Below, in pieces: positions 50,515-62,500 of a stretch of DNA of 64,000 nt (position 1 is its first letter; each line of letters begins with the position of its first letter). The DNA lies in NCBI GenBank assembly GCA_028564925.1, contig CM053029.1, positions 427,230,303 through 427,294,302 of the forward strand, given 5' to 3'. A program made the position numbers and the translations under genes. The notes beneath the pieces were generated by a model that was not told the DNA's origin, searched no databases, and was given only the letters and a program-made list of their open reading frames with translations. The DNA comes from Lithobates sylvaticus. Taxonomy: Eukaryota; Chordata; Amphibia; Anura; Ranidae.

Positions 50515-53500
50515 CAGTGAAGTGACTGACCTCAGGGGATACACAGAGGTGAAACAAATCCTCCTATAAAATGTGTACCTGTTTATCTGCAGTCTTGTCT
50601 TCTCTACGTCCATTCAAAGTTCAGAATTTATAAAACTGTGCTTTCAGAAAACAGGGGACGGGGAGCTTAAATTACACACTGCAGAGCTCAGTGAGGAGAG
50701 CTGATTGGAGGGAAGGGACACACCCCCTTCATACAGGACACAGGAACAGAGCTGAGGCTGTCAGTCACAGGCTGTGTGCTGGAGCTCCCGCCCCGTCACC
50801 TTTTTTTTCTTGGTGATTCATGGTGATAGCAAAGGCACAAAGCAGCAGACAGAAATAACACTTAGTGCTCTTAAGCACTTCTTGACACAAGTACACACTA
50901 TAGAAGGATATGGTTTGTTCACATTTTATGTCTGAGGTTTACAATAACTTTTACTAAGGGTGCACTCACACTGGCAGTTTTAACTAAGCCCTGGGATGGT
51001 TCACCCTCATGGTCTGATTCATTTGTGTTGTGTGAGTGCTCTGAGCCATGCCTGGAAGTAGTTAGGTGTACAGTGCCCAAGACCACTTGGAAGACATGGT
51101 CTTGGGAACTGTCTACTGATCGACTTCTGTACAACCGCCCTGTTGGAAAATGTACTCTTAATCAGCACTGCCGGCTAGATTTAGCATAGCTGATCACTGT
51201 ATTATGACAGCAGGATAGTCTCCCCGCTATCAGAATACAAAGGCACAGTGGGAGGATTCCACCATTCACCTCAAATGTGTCGATGGGGGAATCAAGTCTT
51301 TTGAATCATGAATGAATCATCTATTGGCTGCTTTCCTTCTGCTCTTGGTACTATGTACTCCGTCTGTCTGTCTGGAATCTGGACTCTATTTGTATGTGCA
51401 TGAACTGATTGTCAATCTGCTGACTCTGCTACTGCCTGCTATTTGATCCAAATATTTGTTTAAAGAGAAACTTTCTCTAAAATTAAACTTTCCCCCTCTT
51501 CAATCCTCCTCCCCCTTCAGCTACACAAAAAGACCCTCCTTCCCCCTTTTTCTTTTTTTGCTGTTCCCTGTTTTTTTCTATTGTCCACACTCTGACTTAG
51601 ATGAGCCTGTTTATGCCAAAAGTGACATGCTGGCACTCCACCCAGAGCCATCTGTGATATGCACATCACATATTCCAGAAGGCATTGACTCCCATTCATA
51701 AAAGAAGCAGAAGGGTGGGCCTGGAGGTGCATTAGCAGGAGGCAGCTACCTAAACCCATGAGAAACAGCCTCCTCCTGATGAAATCATGGAGGAAGATGG
51801 CCTTGTGGGACTGGAGAGGTGGCAGTGCAGCAGATTGCAGCAGGAAAACACTGGATCCACTGAGTTGGTGAATATTTGAATGAAGAACAACCCAGCAGGT
51901 AAATGGGAGGTTTAAAAAGCGAAATGGGCAGTTAAAGTGAAATTCCTTTTTAAGATGTTACACCTCTCTAGCATTTGTCTTGCCTATTATCGTCTACTGC
52001 TCCGATAACACTGAAAGTCTAAGGAACTCTGTGACATACTGACTGCAATACATTGAAAACCAAAATACATGGTAACAATAATGTAACCTATAATATAACC
52101 CCTGTTTGCAGCTTTATTGATATAGGAGACTGTGTCAGCATACCTCTTCATTCATACAGCACCACTCTGTCAACACCAAACAGGACTGAGCTGTCCAAGT
52201 GACAGCCAGGCCCTGCAGATTGCACCAGGATTGCCATTGTTTGCAAGCGTCATATTTCCCTCATTGCAGTACCCTAAGCAGGCACCTTTGCAGACTATGC
52301 ATGAATATATCCTTTCCAAAAGACAACAGGCTAGATTACATTTTTTTTAATTTTAGTTTTCCCAAGACACTTTAATCCCTAACATATTTTGCATTCCTAC
52401 ACACACAGCAAAGTAACCATTCAACAACATTATTTCTATTGACTTAACTGCACTACAAGTTGTATATAGTCATAATACTATAGTCTCCCGTTGTTATGCA
52501 CAAATTGCTGTAGCTAGAGTCGTACAAATTCCAGGCATAATTAAATGTACAACCACCTATTAGTTTGCATTCCTGAAACCGATGCAAACCATATTCCTTA
52601 TCAATAATTGAGCCATTATTTTACAAAAGTTATTACAACTCGTCTAAATAAGGGATTTAAAATGTCTTTGTAATATGATATTGGCAATCTTTCAATTTTT
52701 AATTTGAATATACTATTTTGCAAATAAAGCAGATACCAGCAAAAGTGTTATTCTGATTACCAATTCACCAAGGTAATAAAAATCTCCTGTGTGGCAAATC
52801 TCTTATGCCCCGTACACACGGTCGGACATTCCGACCAAAAAATCCGTCGGATTTTTTTTAGACGGATTTTGTCCAAAACTTGTGTTGCACACACACGGTC
52901 GGACAAAGTTGTTGGAAAATCCGATCGTTCTAAACGAGGTGACGTATAAAACGTACGATGGGACTATGTAGAGGCCAGTAGCCAATAGCTTTCGTCTCCA
53001 AATTTCGTCTGAGCATGCGTGGCACTTTGTGCGTCGGAATTCTCTACACACGATCGGAAAAAGTCAGATCGGATTTTGTTGTCGGAAAATTTTAGATCCT
53101 GCTCTCAAATTTTTTATTTTTTATGACGGAAAAAGCCCGCTAGAGCCCACACACAATCGGATTTTCTGACAACATAATCCGATCAGACTTTTTCCATCGG
53201 AATTTCCGACCGTGTGTACGGGGCATTACACCTTTACAAACATAAGCGCATAGCATGCATGGTCTGTGTCAGACAGGTGCTGTTGATGCCTACAATTCAT
53301 AAACTAACCAAATATTTACAGGATTCATGGGCATATATAAAGGAAAAAAATCCAGTTTAGGAAACTGATTCCATTATATAGTTTCAGTAAACCTATATTT
53401 ACTTTACAATTTTGCAGACAATTTAACATAATAGGAGCATGAAAAAGATAAAAAGAAAATGTCTTTCCCAGAACTAAGGGTGTTTTTGAAGTGAACATAA

Positions 53501-56500
53501 AATTGCTCACTTGAGGAACCGTTAACATAACCATTGACATGATTTGACATGGTTTAAGCTGGGGCTACATGACTGATAAAATCTTTTTGCTAGAATGAGA
53601 TTTTACCACTTATTGGCAGTAATCCAATTTGAAATTTTTACAGCATGGAAATCATTGTAATGCTATGCGTCAACAAACAGTTAAATCTCTCAGTAGCAGA
53701 GCTAGAATAGGTGATGATCTACTTCCTATATATCAAGCAAGCTTGCTACTGACGAATTTCAAGGTATTCAAACATAAAATATCATAAAATATAAACATAC
53801 TCTGCCTTTTTCATCATTCCATGTTGTTACTGTTCCATTAGTATACCTGCAAGACAAACACAGCAATGAATTTAAATGATTTTAGGTGGCTGTAAAAAAG
53901 TATACTGAGGTTTGTAAAATTCTGCCCTTACCCATTCTCATGTTTTTCTGGATCACTTTTGGTAGTTATCTCATCTGTGTTTTCTGTAAGGTATTAGCAC
54001 AAAGCATAACATTGTGAATGATTATATGATGTGCTGCCTGTCATACCAAAGAATGCCAGTTGAAATTCAAGTTGTGTGGAAAACACATTTTGTCTATGTC
54101 CACCTTTACAAAACTGCAATTTTAGAAGAAATACTGTTGGAAGGCAACATGGTTTAACCACTTCAATACAGGGCACTTATACACCTTCCTGCCCAGGACA
54201 ATTTTCAGCTTTCAGTGCTGTTGCACTTTGAACGACAATTGTGCGGTCAGACAACAGTGTACCCAAACAACATTTTTATAATTTTGTTCCCACAAATAGA
54301 GCTTTCTTTTGGTGGTATTTGATCACCTCTGCGGTTTTTATTTTTTGCTAAACAAATAAAAAAATACTGAAAATTTTGAAAAAAATTAAAGTTTTGGTTT
54401 TGTTTCTGTTATAAAATTTTGTAAATAAGTAAGTTTTCTCTTTCACTGATGGGCACTGATAAGGCGGCACTGATAAGGCGGCACCGATGAGGTGGCACCA
54501 ATGAGCAGGCACTGAGCCCAGCTGATTATAATGTATCTATAGGACAGCTTTGCGATAAGTATATTTGATGTTTCTTGTTGTTATATACTTTGTAATATCT
54601 TTCTTTAGTATTTTCAGGTTAGTGTTTTCCTATTTTCTTGGGAAATAAATAAGAAGTTGTTTTATTAAGCAGTGTGTTTGTTTTCATAGCTAACCTTATA
54701 TTATTGCGCTATCAACAGTAACCACGACGCTACCTGCCTGGAGTTTGCATGTTCTCCCTGTGCCTGCGTGGGTTTCCTCCGGGTACTCCGGTATCCTCCC
54801 ACAATTCAAAGACATGCAGGTAGGTTAATTGGCTTCTGTCCAAAAATTGGCCCTAGTATATGAATGGGGACCTTGGATTGTGGGCTCCTTGAGGGTAGAG
54901 ACCAATGTGAGTGTGCAATGTACAGGGACAATTGTAGACACTCACTCAGGTTGAACTGGATGGACTGGTGTCTTTATTCAACCTTACTAACTATGAAACT
55001 ATGAAACTGATGGGCACCGACGATGGGCACTGATATGCGGCACTGATGGGCACTGGTGGGTGGCACTGATATGCAGCACTGATGGGCATTGATAGGCGGC
55101 ACTGGTGGGCACTCATGGGTGGCACAGGTGGGCACTGGTGGGCACTGATAGGCGACACTGATGGGCACTGCAAGGATGAAAAGATGGGTACTTATGGGTG
55201 GCACTGATAGGCAGCACTTCTGGGCACTGATAGGCAGCACTGACGGGCACCGACGATGGGCACTGATATGCGGCACTGATGGGCACTGGTGGGTGGCACT
55301 GATATGCAGCACTGATGGGCATTGATAGGCGGCACTGGTGGGCACTCATGGGTGGCAGAGGTGGGCACTGGTGGGCACTGATAGGCGACACTGATGGGCA
55401 CTGCAAGGATGAAAAGATGGGTACTTATGGGTGGCACTGATAGGCAGCACTTCTGGGCACTGATAGGCAGCACTGATGGGCATTGATATGTGGCGCTGAT
55501 GGGAACTGATACACAGCACTGATGAGAAGCACTGATGGGCATCCCTGATGGCACTGGCAGTGGTAGGCATTGTCAGTGGGCACTGATTGGCAGCTGCCTT
55601 GGCATTCATTTGCAGCTGCCTGGGCACATATGTGTATTTCCCTGGGGGTCTAGGGGGGGATCCCTGGTGTTCTGGGGTGGCATTATGGTGGTCCCGGGCA
55701 GGATCCGAGGGGGGGCTCTGCTATAAACAATCAGCACAGACCCCCCCGTCAGGAGAGCCGCCGATCGGCTCTCCTGTACTCGTGCCTATCAGATGCGAGT
55801 GAGGAAAAGCCGATCATCGGCTCTTTCTAATTACATCCTGATCAGCCGTGATTGGACACGGCTGATCACGTGGGAAAAAGTGTCTGTCAGAGATTCTTTA
55901 CCTAAATCGGTTTTGCGGGGTATCAGACTGACACCCCGCAACAAAGATCGCCAGGATGAGTCATATGACACCCAGTCAGGATATTGAAACCACTTTGCCG
56001 CTGTAATTCTGCTATATGGTGGGCAGCAAGTGGTTAATATCATATTTTACTTCCTGGTTGAGGCAGACAGGTGGCATTTGGAATGTAACAAGTTGCACAT
56101 CAAAACTTTGCATTATATCAGATCATTCATCTGAAGAAGCAAGGCTGTACAAAAGCTTGGCTCCGGACCGTCTGATGTGATAACTCTATGCAAGAAAACT
56201 TCAAAGAGGGCCATGGCGGCCAGGATAATTGATGAAGGTGGGTTACAAAGATCAAAGGAATTGAAGATTGACCCAGGACATGGACAATGCTGCCCCTAGA
56301 GGCCAATACAGCAGGACGGACAGAAATATAATATATTGAGAAGGACTGCCCCGTAACTACTTTCATTCATTAGAAACCTAAGTGGGCTGGCAATGGGGTT
56401 GGGTCTGGACGGTGTATGGATGGAGTTTAAAAAGTGCACACGGGAGGGAAGTTGTCACTTTTGGCTCTTGATGACTCTCTGAGCCGCATGGCTCTCTCTG

Positions 56501-59500
56501 CTACCATCTCGAGCCCAGCTGATGATACTGTATCTATAGGACAGCTTTGCGATAAGTATATTTGATGTTTCGTGTTGTTATATACTTTGTAATATCTTTC
56601 TTTAGTATTTTCAGTTTAGTGTTTTCCTATTTTCTTGGGAAATAAATAAGAAGTTGTTTTATTAACCAGTGTGTTTGTTTTCATAGCTAACCTTATATTA
56701 TTGCACTATCAACAGTAACTATAAGGTTTTTAATAGACTAGCTTACTATAGGAATAGACAAATGAATACATATATGGAATAAATAGAGGGAATTCGTAAC
56801 CACCTTCGGATAATATTTAGTTTAGAAATTATTTAAATTTCAGAATTTATTTCAATTAGCAATTTTTTATTTCAATTGGCATCTGAAAGGGGGGTCATTG
56901 GCTTTGCCCTCAATTAGCAACTGAATACATTTTGTTGAAGACAAGAGTTGGTAGGAAGCCATTCTAGCCGCTGGAGTTTTTTTTTCTTTGTTTTTTTTTT
57001 TCATTCAGGTGGAAAAAGTTCCAAAAGGTTTAGGCTTTGTCCACCTGAAAGGGGAGTTAGTGCATAGGTCTTAAGGTATAGATAAATGCATTGTTTTTTT
57101 TAGCGTTTAAAATTCAAATTTTTCAGAAGCAACATTCACGTTTTTTTTTTACATTTTTGCTCATACCATGGGGATCATTTTAGAGTGGGTTCATCCTAAA
57201 GAAATCATGGTTGTATTGATAATTTGTTCAGAGTTGCATAAGCCAGGAATACTAAGTTCCTGAGTTCCAAGGAGTGGACTTAAAGTAAACATAGCAAGTG
57301 AGTAGATATTGTGGATAAGAATTTTAAATTGCTCTTGTTTTTCACTTCCAGAGTCCTGGTGGAGCGAGATTGGAGAGGTTTCTGGAACATAAATTAAAGA
57401 GGTTCATCTGGTTGGCAGTTCGTCTGTGCCACACCACACCGCAAATTTGTTCTGATAAACATTCAGGAGAGAAGGGACAAATGAAAAGATTCAGATTAAT
57501 ACTTGCAATATAAGGTTTCTTTTTCTTATGAACGATTTAGCACTAATGCTGAATCTGAAAGACTGTGCCCAGCAACGAGACTTGTGAAACATTTTTTCTC
57601 TACTGTCATTTAGGAATGCAAACGTACTGTGACTACAAGTGCAATGGATTGGAGGTTGGGGAAGGAATATAAGCTATCCAATCCGTCAGAAATTTTAGGG
57701 AGGAATTGAAAAGAAGGAAAAGTTTTTAATGTGTGACATGTATTGACATAACTGAATTAATATGGTGTAGGTACCCTGGAGACTGGCACTTACACATAAG
57801 TAAGATGTCTGTTGGCCAGGTGACACATCAATGGGCTTAAAAATTATGTATAAGCTCTGTAAGCACAGGCTATACATATAGTTTTATGGTTTACGAGGGA
57901 AAAGATGGTCACGTAGAGCCGGAGAACTGCCCAGACTACATAGGGAGTGCTGGCAAGATTGCATGGGACTTGGTGTCACCTTTATTCGGAAAGACCCCTA
58001 GTCTCTAGAGATGAACACATGGAGACAGATCCATATTCATGAGAATTAATCTGGGAAGCTGAACTGTGGAGTGGGCTATCAGGCTGCTGGCATCTGCTAT
58101 ACCTCCAGGGAGATCTAAAGAGGGATATCTTTACACAGGCATATTATGACACCCTGTAATGGGGTGTCATCTGCTTCTGGTAAGAAGTAAATCTCCACTT
58201 TTTTCTTTGGTGGCGGATCACTTGGGGCAGTTTTGAGGATTTATTCAGAGAGATGGATTGATTAATTTGCCATTCACTGCACGGGTGGAATATTTGTGAA
58301 GAATTTTCATCTATTGTGGACTTGCACTATTTATTTATCCATTTATTCATTTTATTTTTTGCTCACGTTTATTTCACTGTTCACAATATCATTTATTTTC
58401 ATATGTGATTTTTTATGTACTTATATATTTACAATTTTGGTCTTTTACATTCAGTTGTAGGTGTTTATATATGTAGGTTCACTTTATTCACTTATGATTA
58501 TCGTTTCTATACGGTCAAATATATCACATGGTCATTTATTATTAATGCACTGTTGGTTTAGCGCTACTCTTTTTTCTTTTTTATTCCTTTTTTTATTTAT
58601 TTATTTATTTATCTGCTGAACGCTTTTGTGCTATACAAAGCTTTAGGACAGACTGGATCCTTCCTTAAATTCCAGGAAGAGATCGTCACAACCCTTCTGT
58701 TTCCAGACGGTGCTTTGGCCCAACTTCCCAATCCAAATGCAGTGAGCCGGCTGCATGAGAGGCATTTTCCTTATGTCCTCCCTGGTACACCCCAAAGAAG
58801 ATGTTGTGTCTGCAGTAAACGTGGATTTAGGCGTGACACCCGCTTTTATTGTCCCTCCTGTCCTGACCAACCTGGTCTCTGCATCGGTGACTGTTTCAAA
58901 AGCTACCACACACTAGTTGAGTATTAGCATAGGGTACAGCACCACACAGTAATCTGCAATGTTCGGTTTACAGTTTTTTTACAGTTTTTATAAAAGTGAA
59001 AAAAGTGGGGGAAAAAAACACACACACACACAAAAACACAAAAAAAATATAAAATAAAAAATCCAAAAATAGTTGTGGTTGTTTTTTTCTTCTCTCTCGC
59101 TCTCTATTGTTCTCTCTCTTATGTTCGCTATGTTTTATTGTATTTGATTTGCTTATATGGTATGTTATACTGTAATGTTTGTTTTATTGTTAACCATCAT
59201 TTGCTTAGCAGGTACGCCATTCAGCTGCAGCACGGGTTTATTTATCTTGACAGCAACAGCATTTTCTCCCACGATACATAAAGCCGTGACTCCAGCGCTA
59301 TCGGAGGTGATTTCACCACCACAGTTAAAAAAAAAAAGCGCATATATGCCAAAGCATGGGGGCAGGGGTGGAGGAGCGATTTGCTCCTAACATTAGGGGC
59401 GGATTGCCCCCATGCTTCGGCATATATTTTTTTAGGCAAACATTGCAATGTTTTATTTTTACTATGTTTTATTGTATTTGCTTTGCAGGTATGGTAAGTC

Positions 59501-62500
59501 TTACTGTTATACTGTAATGTTACTTTGTTTTATTGTTAACCATCATTTGTTTAGCAGGCATTCAGCTGCAGCACAGGTTTATGTATCTTGACAGCAACAG
59601 CGTTTGCTCCCTATGGCCTGAGAAACCGTAGGCTACAAGCATTTCTTGACTTAGGTTTTGCCGGATATAAACAGCGCCATTGGGAAATTGGCAAAGCATT
59701 TTATCACACCGATCTTCGTGTGGTCAGATGCTTTGAGGGCAGAGGAGAGATCTAGGGTCTAATAGAATCCAATTTTTTTAAAAAAGAGTACCTGTCACTA
59801 CCTATTGCTATCATAGGGGATATTTACATTCCCTGAGATAACAATAAAAATGATAAAAAAATAAAAAAAAATGAAAGGAACAGTTTAAAAATATAATAAA
59901 TAGGCAAAATAAATAATAAAAAAAGCACCCCTGTTCTCCTGTGCTCACGCGCAAAGGCCACCGCAAGCTTCGGTCTGGTGTCATATGTAAACTGCAATTG
60001 CAGGTATCACCGCGCAGGTCAAATCAAGAGCAGTAATTTTAGCAGTATACCTCCTCTGTAAATCTAAAATGGTAACCTGAAAAGGCTTTTAAAGGCTTTT
60101 AAAAATGTATGCAGTTTGTTGCCGCGGCACGTTTGTGCGCAATTTTAAAGCATGTCGTGTTTGGTATCCAGGTACTCGACATAAGATCATATTTTTTATG
60201 TTTTAGTGCATTGCAAGTGCAAGTGTGTTTTTTCCAAAAAGATTGCGTTTGAAAAATCGCTGTGCAAATACTGTGTAAAAAAAAAAAAAGCAGCACCCAT
60301 TTTAATCTGTAGGGCCTTTGCTTTAAAAAAAAAATATATAATGTTTGGGGGTTCAAAGTAATTTTCTTGCAAAAAAATATATTTTTTCATGTAAACAAAA
60401 AGTGTCAGAAAGGGCTTTTTCTTCAAGTGGTTAGAAGAGTGGGCGATGTGTGACATAAGCTTCTAAATGTTGTGCATGAAATGGCAGGACAGTTCAACCC
60501 CCCCCCCCTAAATGAACCCTTTTTGGAAAGTAGACACCCCAAACTATTTGCTGATAGGCATGTTGAGTCCATGGAATATTTTATATTTTGCCACAAGTTT
60601 CTGGATTTTTTTTTTTTTTTTTGCACAAAGTTGTCACTAAATTATATATTGTTCAAACATGGCATGGTTATATGTGGAATTACACCCCAAAATACATTCT
60701 GCTGCTTCTCCTGAGTATGGGGATACCTCACGTGTGAGACTTTTTGGGAGCCTAGCCGTGTACAGTCCCCCTAAAACCAAGCACCGCCTTCAGGATTTCT
60801 AAGGGTGTAAATTTTTGATTTCACTCCTCACTACCTATAACAGTTTTGAAGGCCATAAAATGCCAAGGTAGCACAACTCCCCCCCCCCCCCATGACCCCA
60901 TTTTGGAAAGTAGATACCCCAAGCTATTTGCTGATAGGAATGTTGAGTCCATGGGATATTTTATATTTTGCAACAAGTTGCGGGATTATTAAAAAAAAAT
61001 GTTTTGCACAAAGTTGTCACTAAATGATCTATTGCTCAAACATGCCATGGGTATATGTGAAATTACACCCCAAAATACATTCTGCTGCTTCTCCTGAGTA
61101 CTGGGATACCACATGTGTGAGCCTAGCCGTGTACAGGACCCCGAAAACCAATCACCGCCTTCAGGCTTTCTAAGGGTGTAAAATGGTGATTTCACTTCCT
61201 CACTACCTATCACAGTTTCAGAGACCATGAAATGACAAGATAGCACAAACCCCCCCCCCCCACTTTCCAAAATGAGGTCATTTGGGGGGGGGGGTTGTAC
61301 TGCCCTGCCATTTTAGCACCTTTAGCAGTCATAAACTAGAAGCTGCATAAATTACGGAAAATGTACCCTAGTTTGTGGACGCTATAACTTTTGCGCAAAC
61401 CAATAAATATATGCTTATTGTAATTTTTTTTACCAAAGACATGTGGTTGAATACATTTTGGCCTAAATGTATGACTAAAATTGAGTTTATTAAATTTTTT
61501 TATAACAAAAAGTAGAAAATATCTTCTTCTTTAATTTTCGATCTTTTTCCATTTATATCGCAAAAAAAAGAAATCGCAGAGGCCATCAAATACCATCAAA
61601 AGAAAGCTCTTTTTGTGGGAAAAAAAGGGTACCACGAGTGTAATATCTGTAGACATGTTATTAGCCCCTTACCTACTTTCTTGAGTAGACAAAATATCAA
61701 TATGGCTTTTGAACCTGCCTTTTCCAGGGTTTTCTACTGCTAGCATAGACATGAGACATTATTTTATATCTATGGCTATCTTTATGCTTGTGTGTTAACC
61801 ACTAGTCTGTTACATTACTTGTGTTGGCGGAATTCATCTCTGCAACCACTTGCTACAGAAGGTTGCTGCGATAATGTACTTGTACCATAGAATTTGTCTT
61901 TCCTGTATGTTGGTCTGTTGTCCCTGCACCTTGCCTTTACATTCCTATGTCTTAATAAGTCTGATCTCTTTTCAACATCCTAAATCCTGTCCTGTCTGTC
62001 CTACATCTTTACTTCAAGTTGGTATACTCTTATGTTTTGTGCCGTATGTTTAGTATCCTTTGCATTCTGATCTTATGTAGATATTTCTTGTCTCTGTCCT
62101 TAATACCTTTGTCTGTAGATTTTATTTTATGCTGTCTTCCCCTTTTTTTTTTTACACTTGTAGCCATTCCAATGCTATACCATGCACTTTCACCTTTATA
62201 CCCTGGTTGTCTTTACCCATTGTTTCCTGTAGAGTATTGGTGTTCTGTCATCTCTTATGTGTCCTGTACTCCAGTTCCAATTATCCTTTTCTGTTTGGAT
62301 ATTGGCACTTCATGGCAGGATGTAGGAGGGGATTCACTGTGCCATAAGACCTGAGGCAATTACGTACACTAAACTTCAGAAAACGCTGAAAGCAAGAGGG
62401 CACTGAGACTTTGGAACCCCTTCTTTCACCTACAGATAGATGCTAACTCTTAAAATCCCTTGTATGTTTCTGTCATATTCAAATAATTTTTCTTCCTCTA

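Larger units (their letters stand above)
54154..56037 (-). mobile_element. piggyBac-like non-autonomous transposon with minisatellite and nested inserts
   Basis: TTAA at 54154-54157 and 56034-56037 bracket CCACTTCAATACAGGGC and GGTGGGCAGCAAGTGG. The left part holds agagctttcttttggtggta, the inverse of the block in 39235-40226. The right part holds cagcacagaccccccc, gccgatcggctctcctg and tgatcagccgtgattggaca. Between them lie a cactgatgggca minisatellite, an LTR-like segment (54514-54722) and a SINE fragment (54729-55008). No transposase. Confidence 0.8.

Noticed and set aside
50398-50613. Frame with a long alternating I-Y stretch
   Set aside because: Product of the (TA)n microsatellite.
54974-55627. 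Overlapping frames rich in [11 protein letters not shown]
   Set aside because: Translation of the cactgatgggca minisatellite in different frames, not protein genes.
62019-62354. Hydrophobic 111-codon frame resembling a membrane protein
   Set aside because: Pyrimidine-rich sequence yields Leu/Phe/Ser/Cys; no splice context or recognisable motif.
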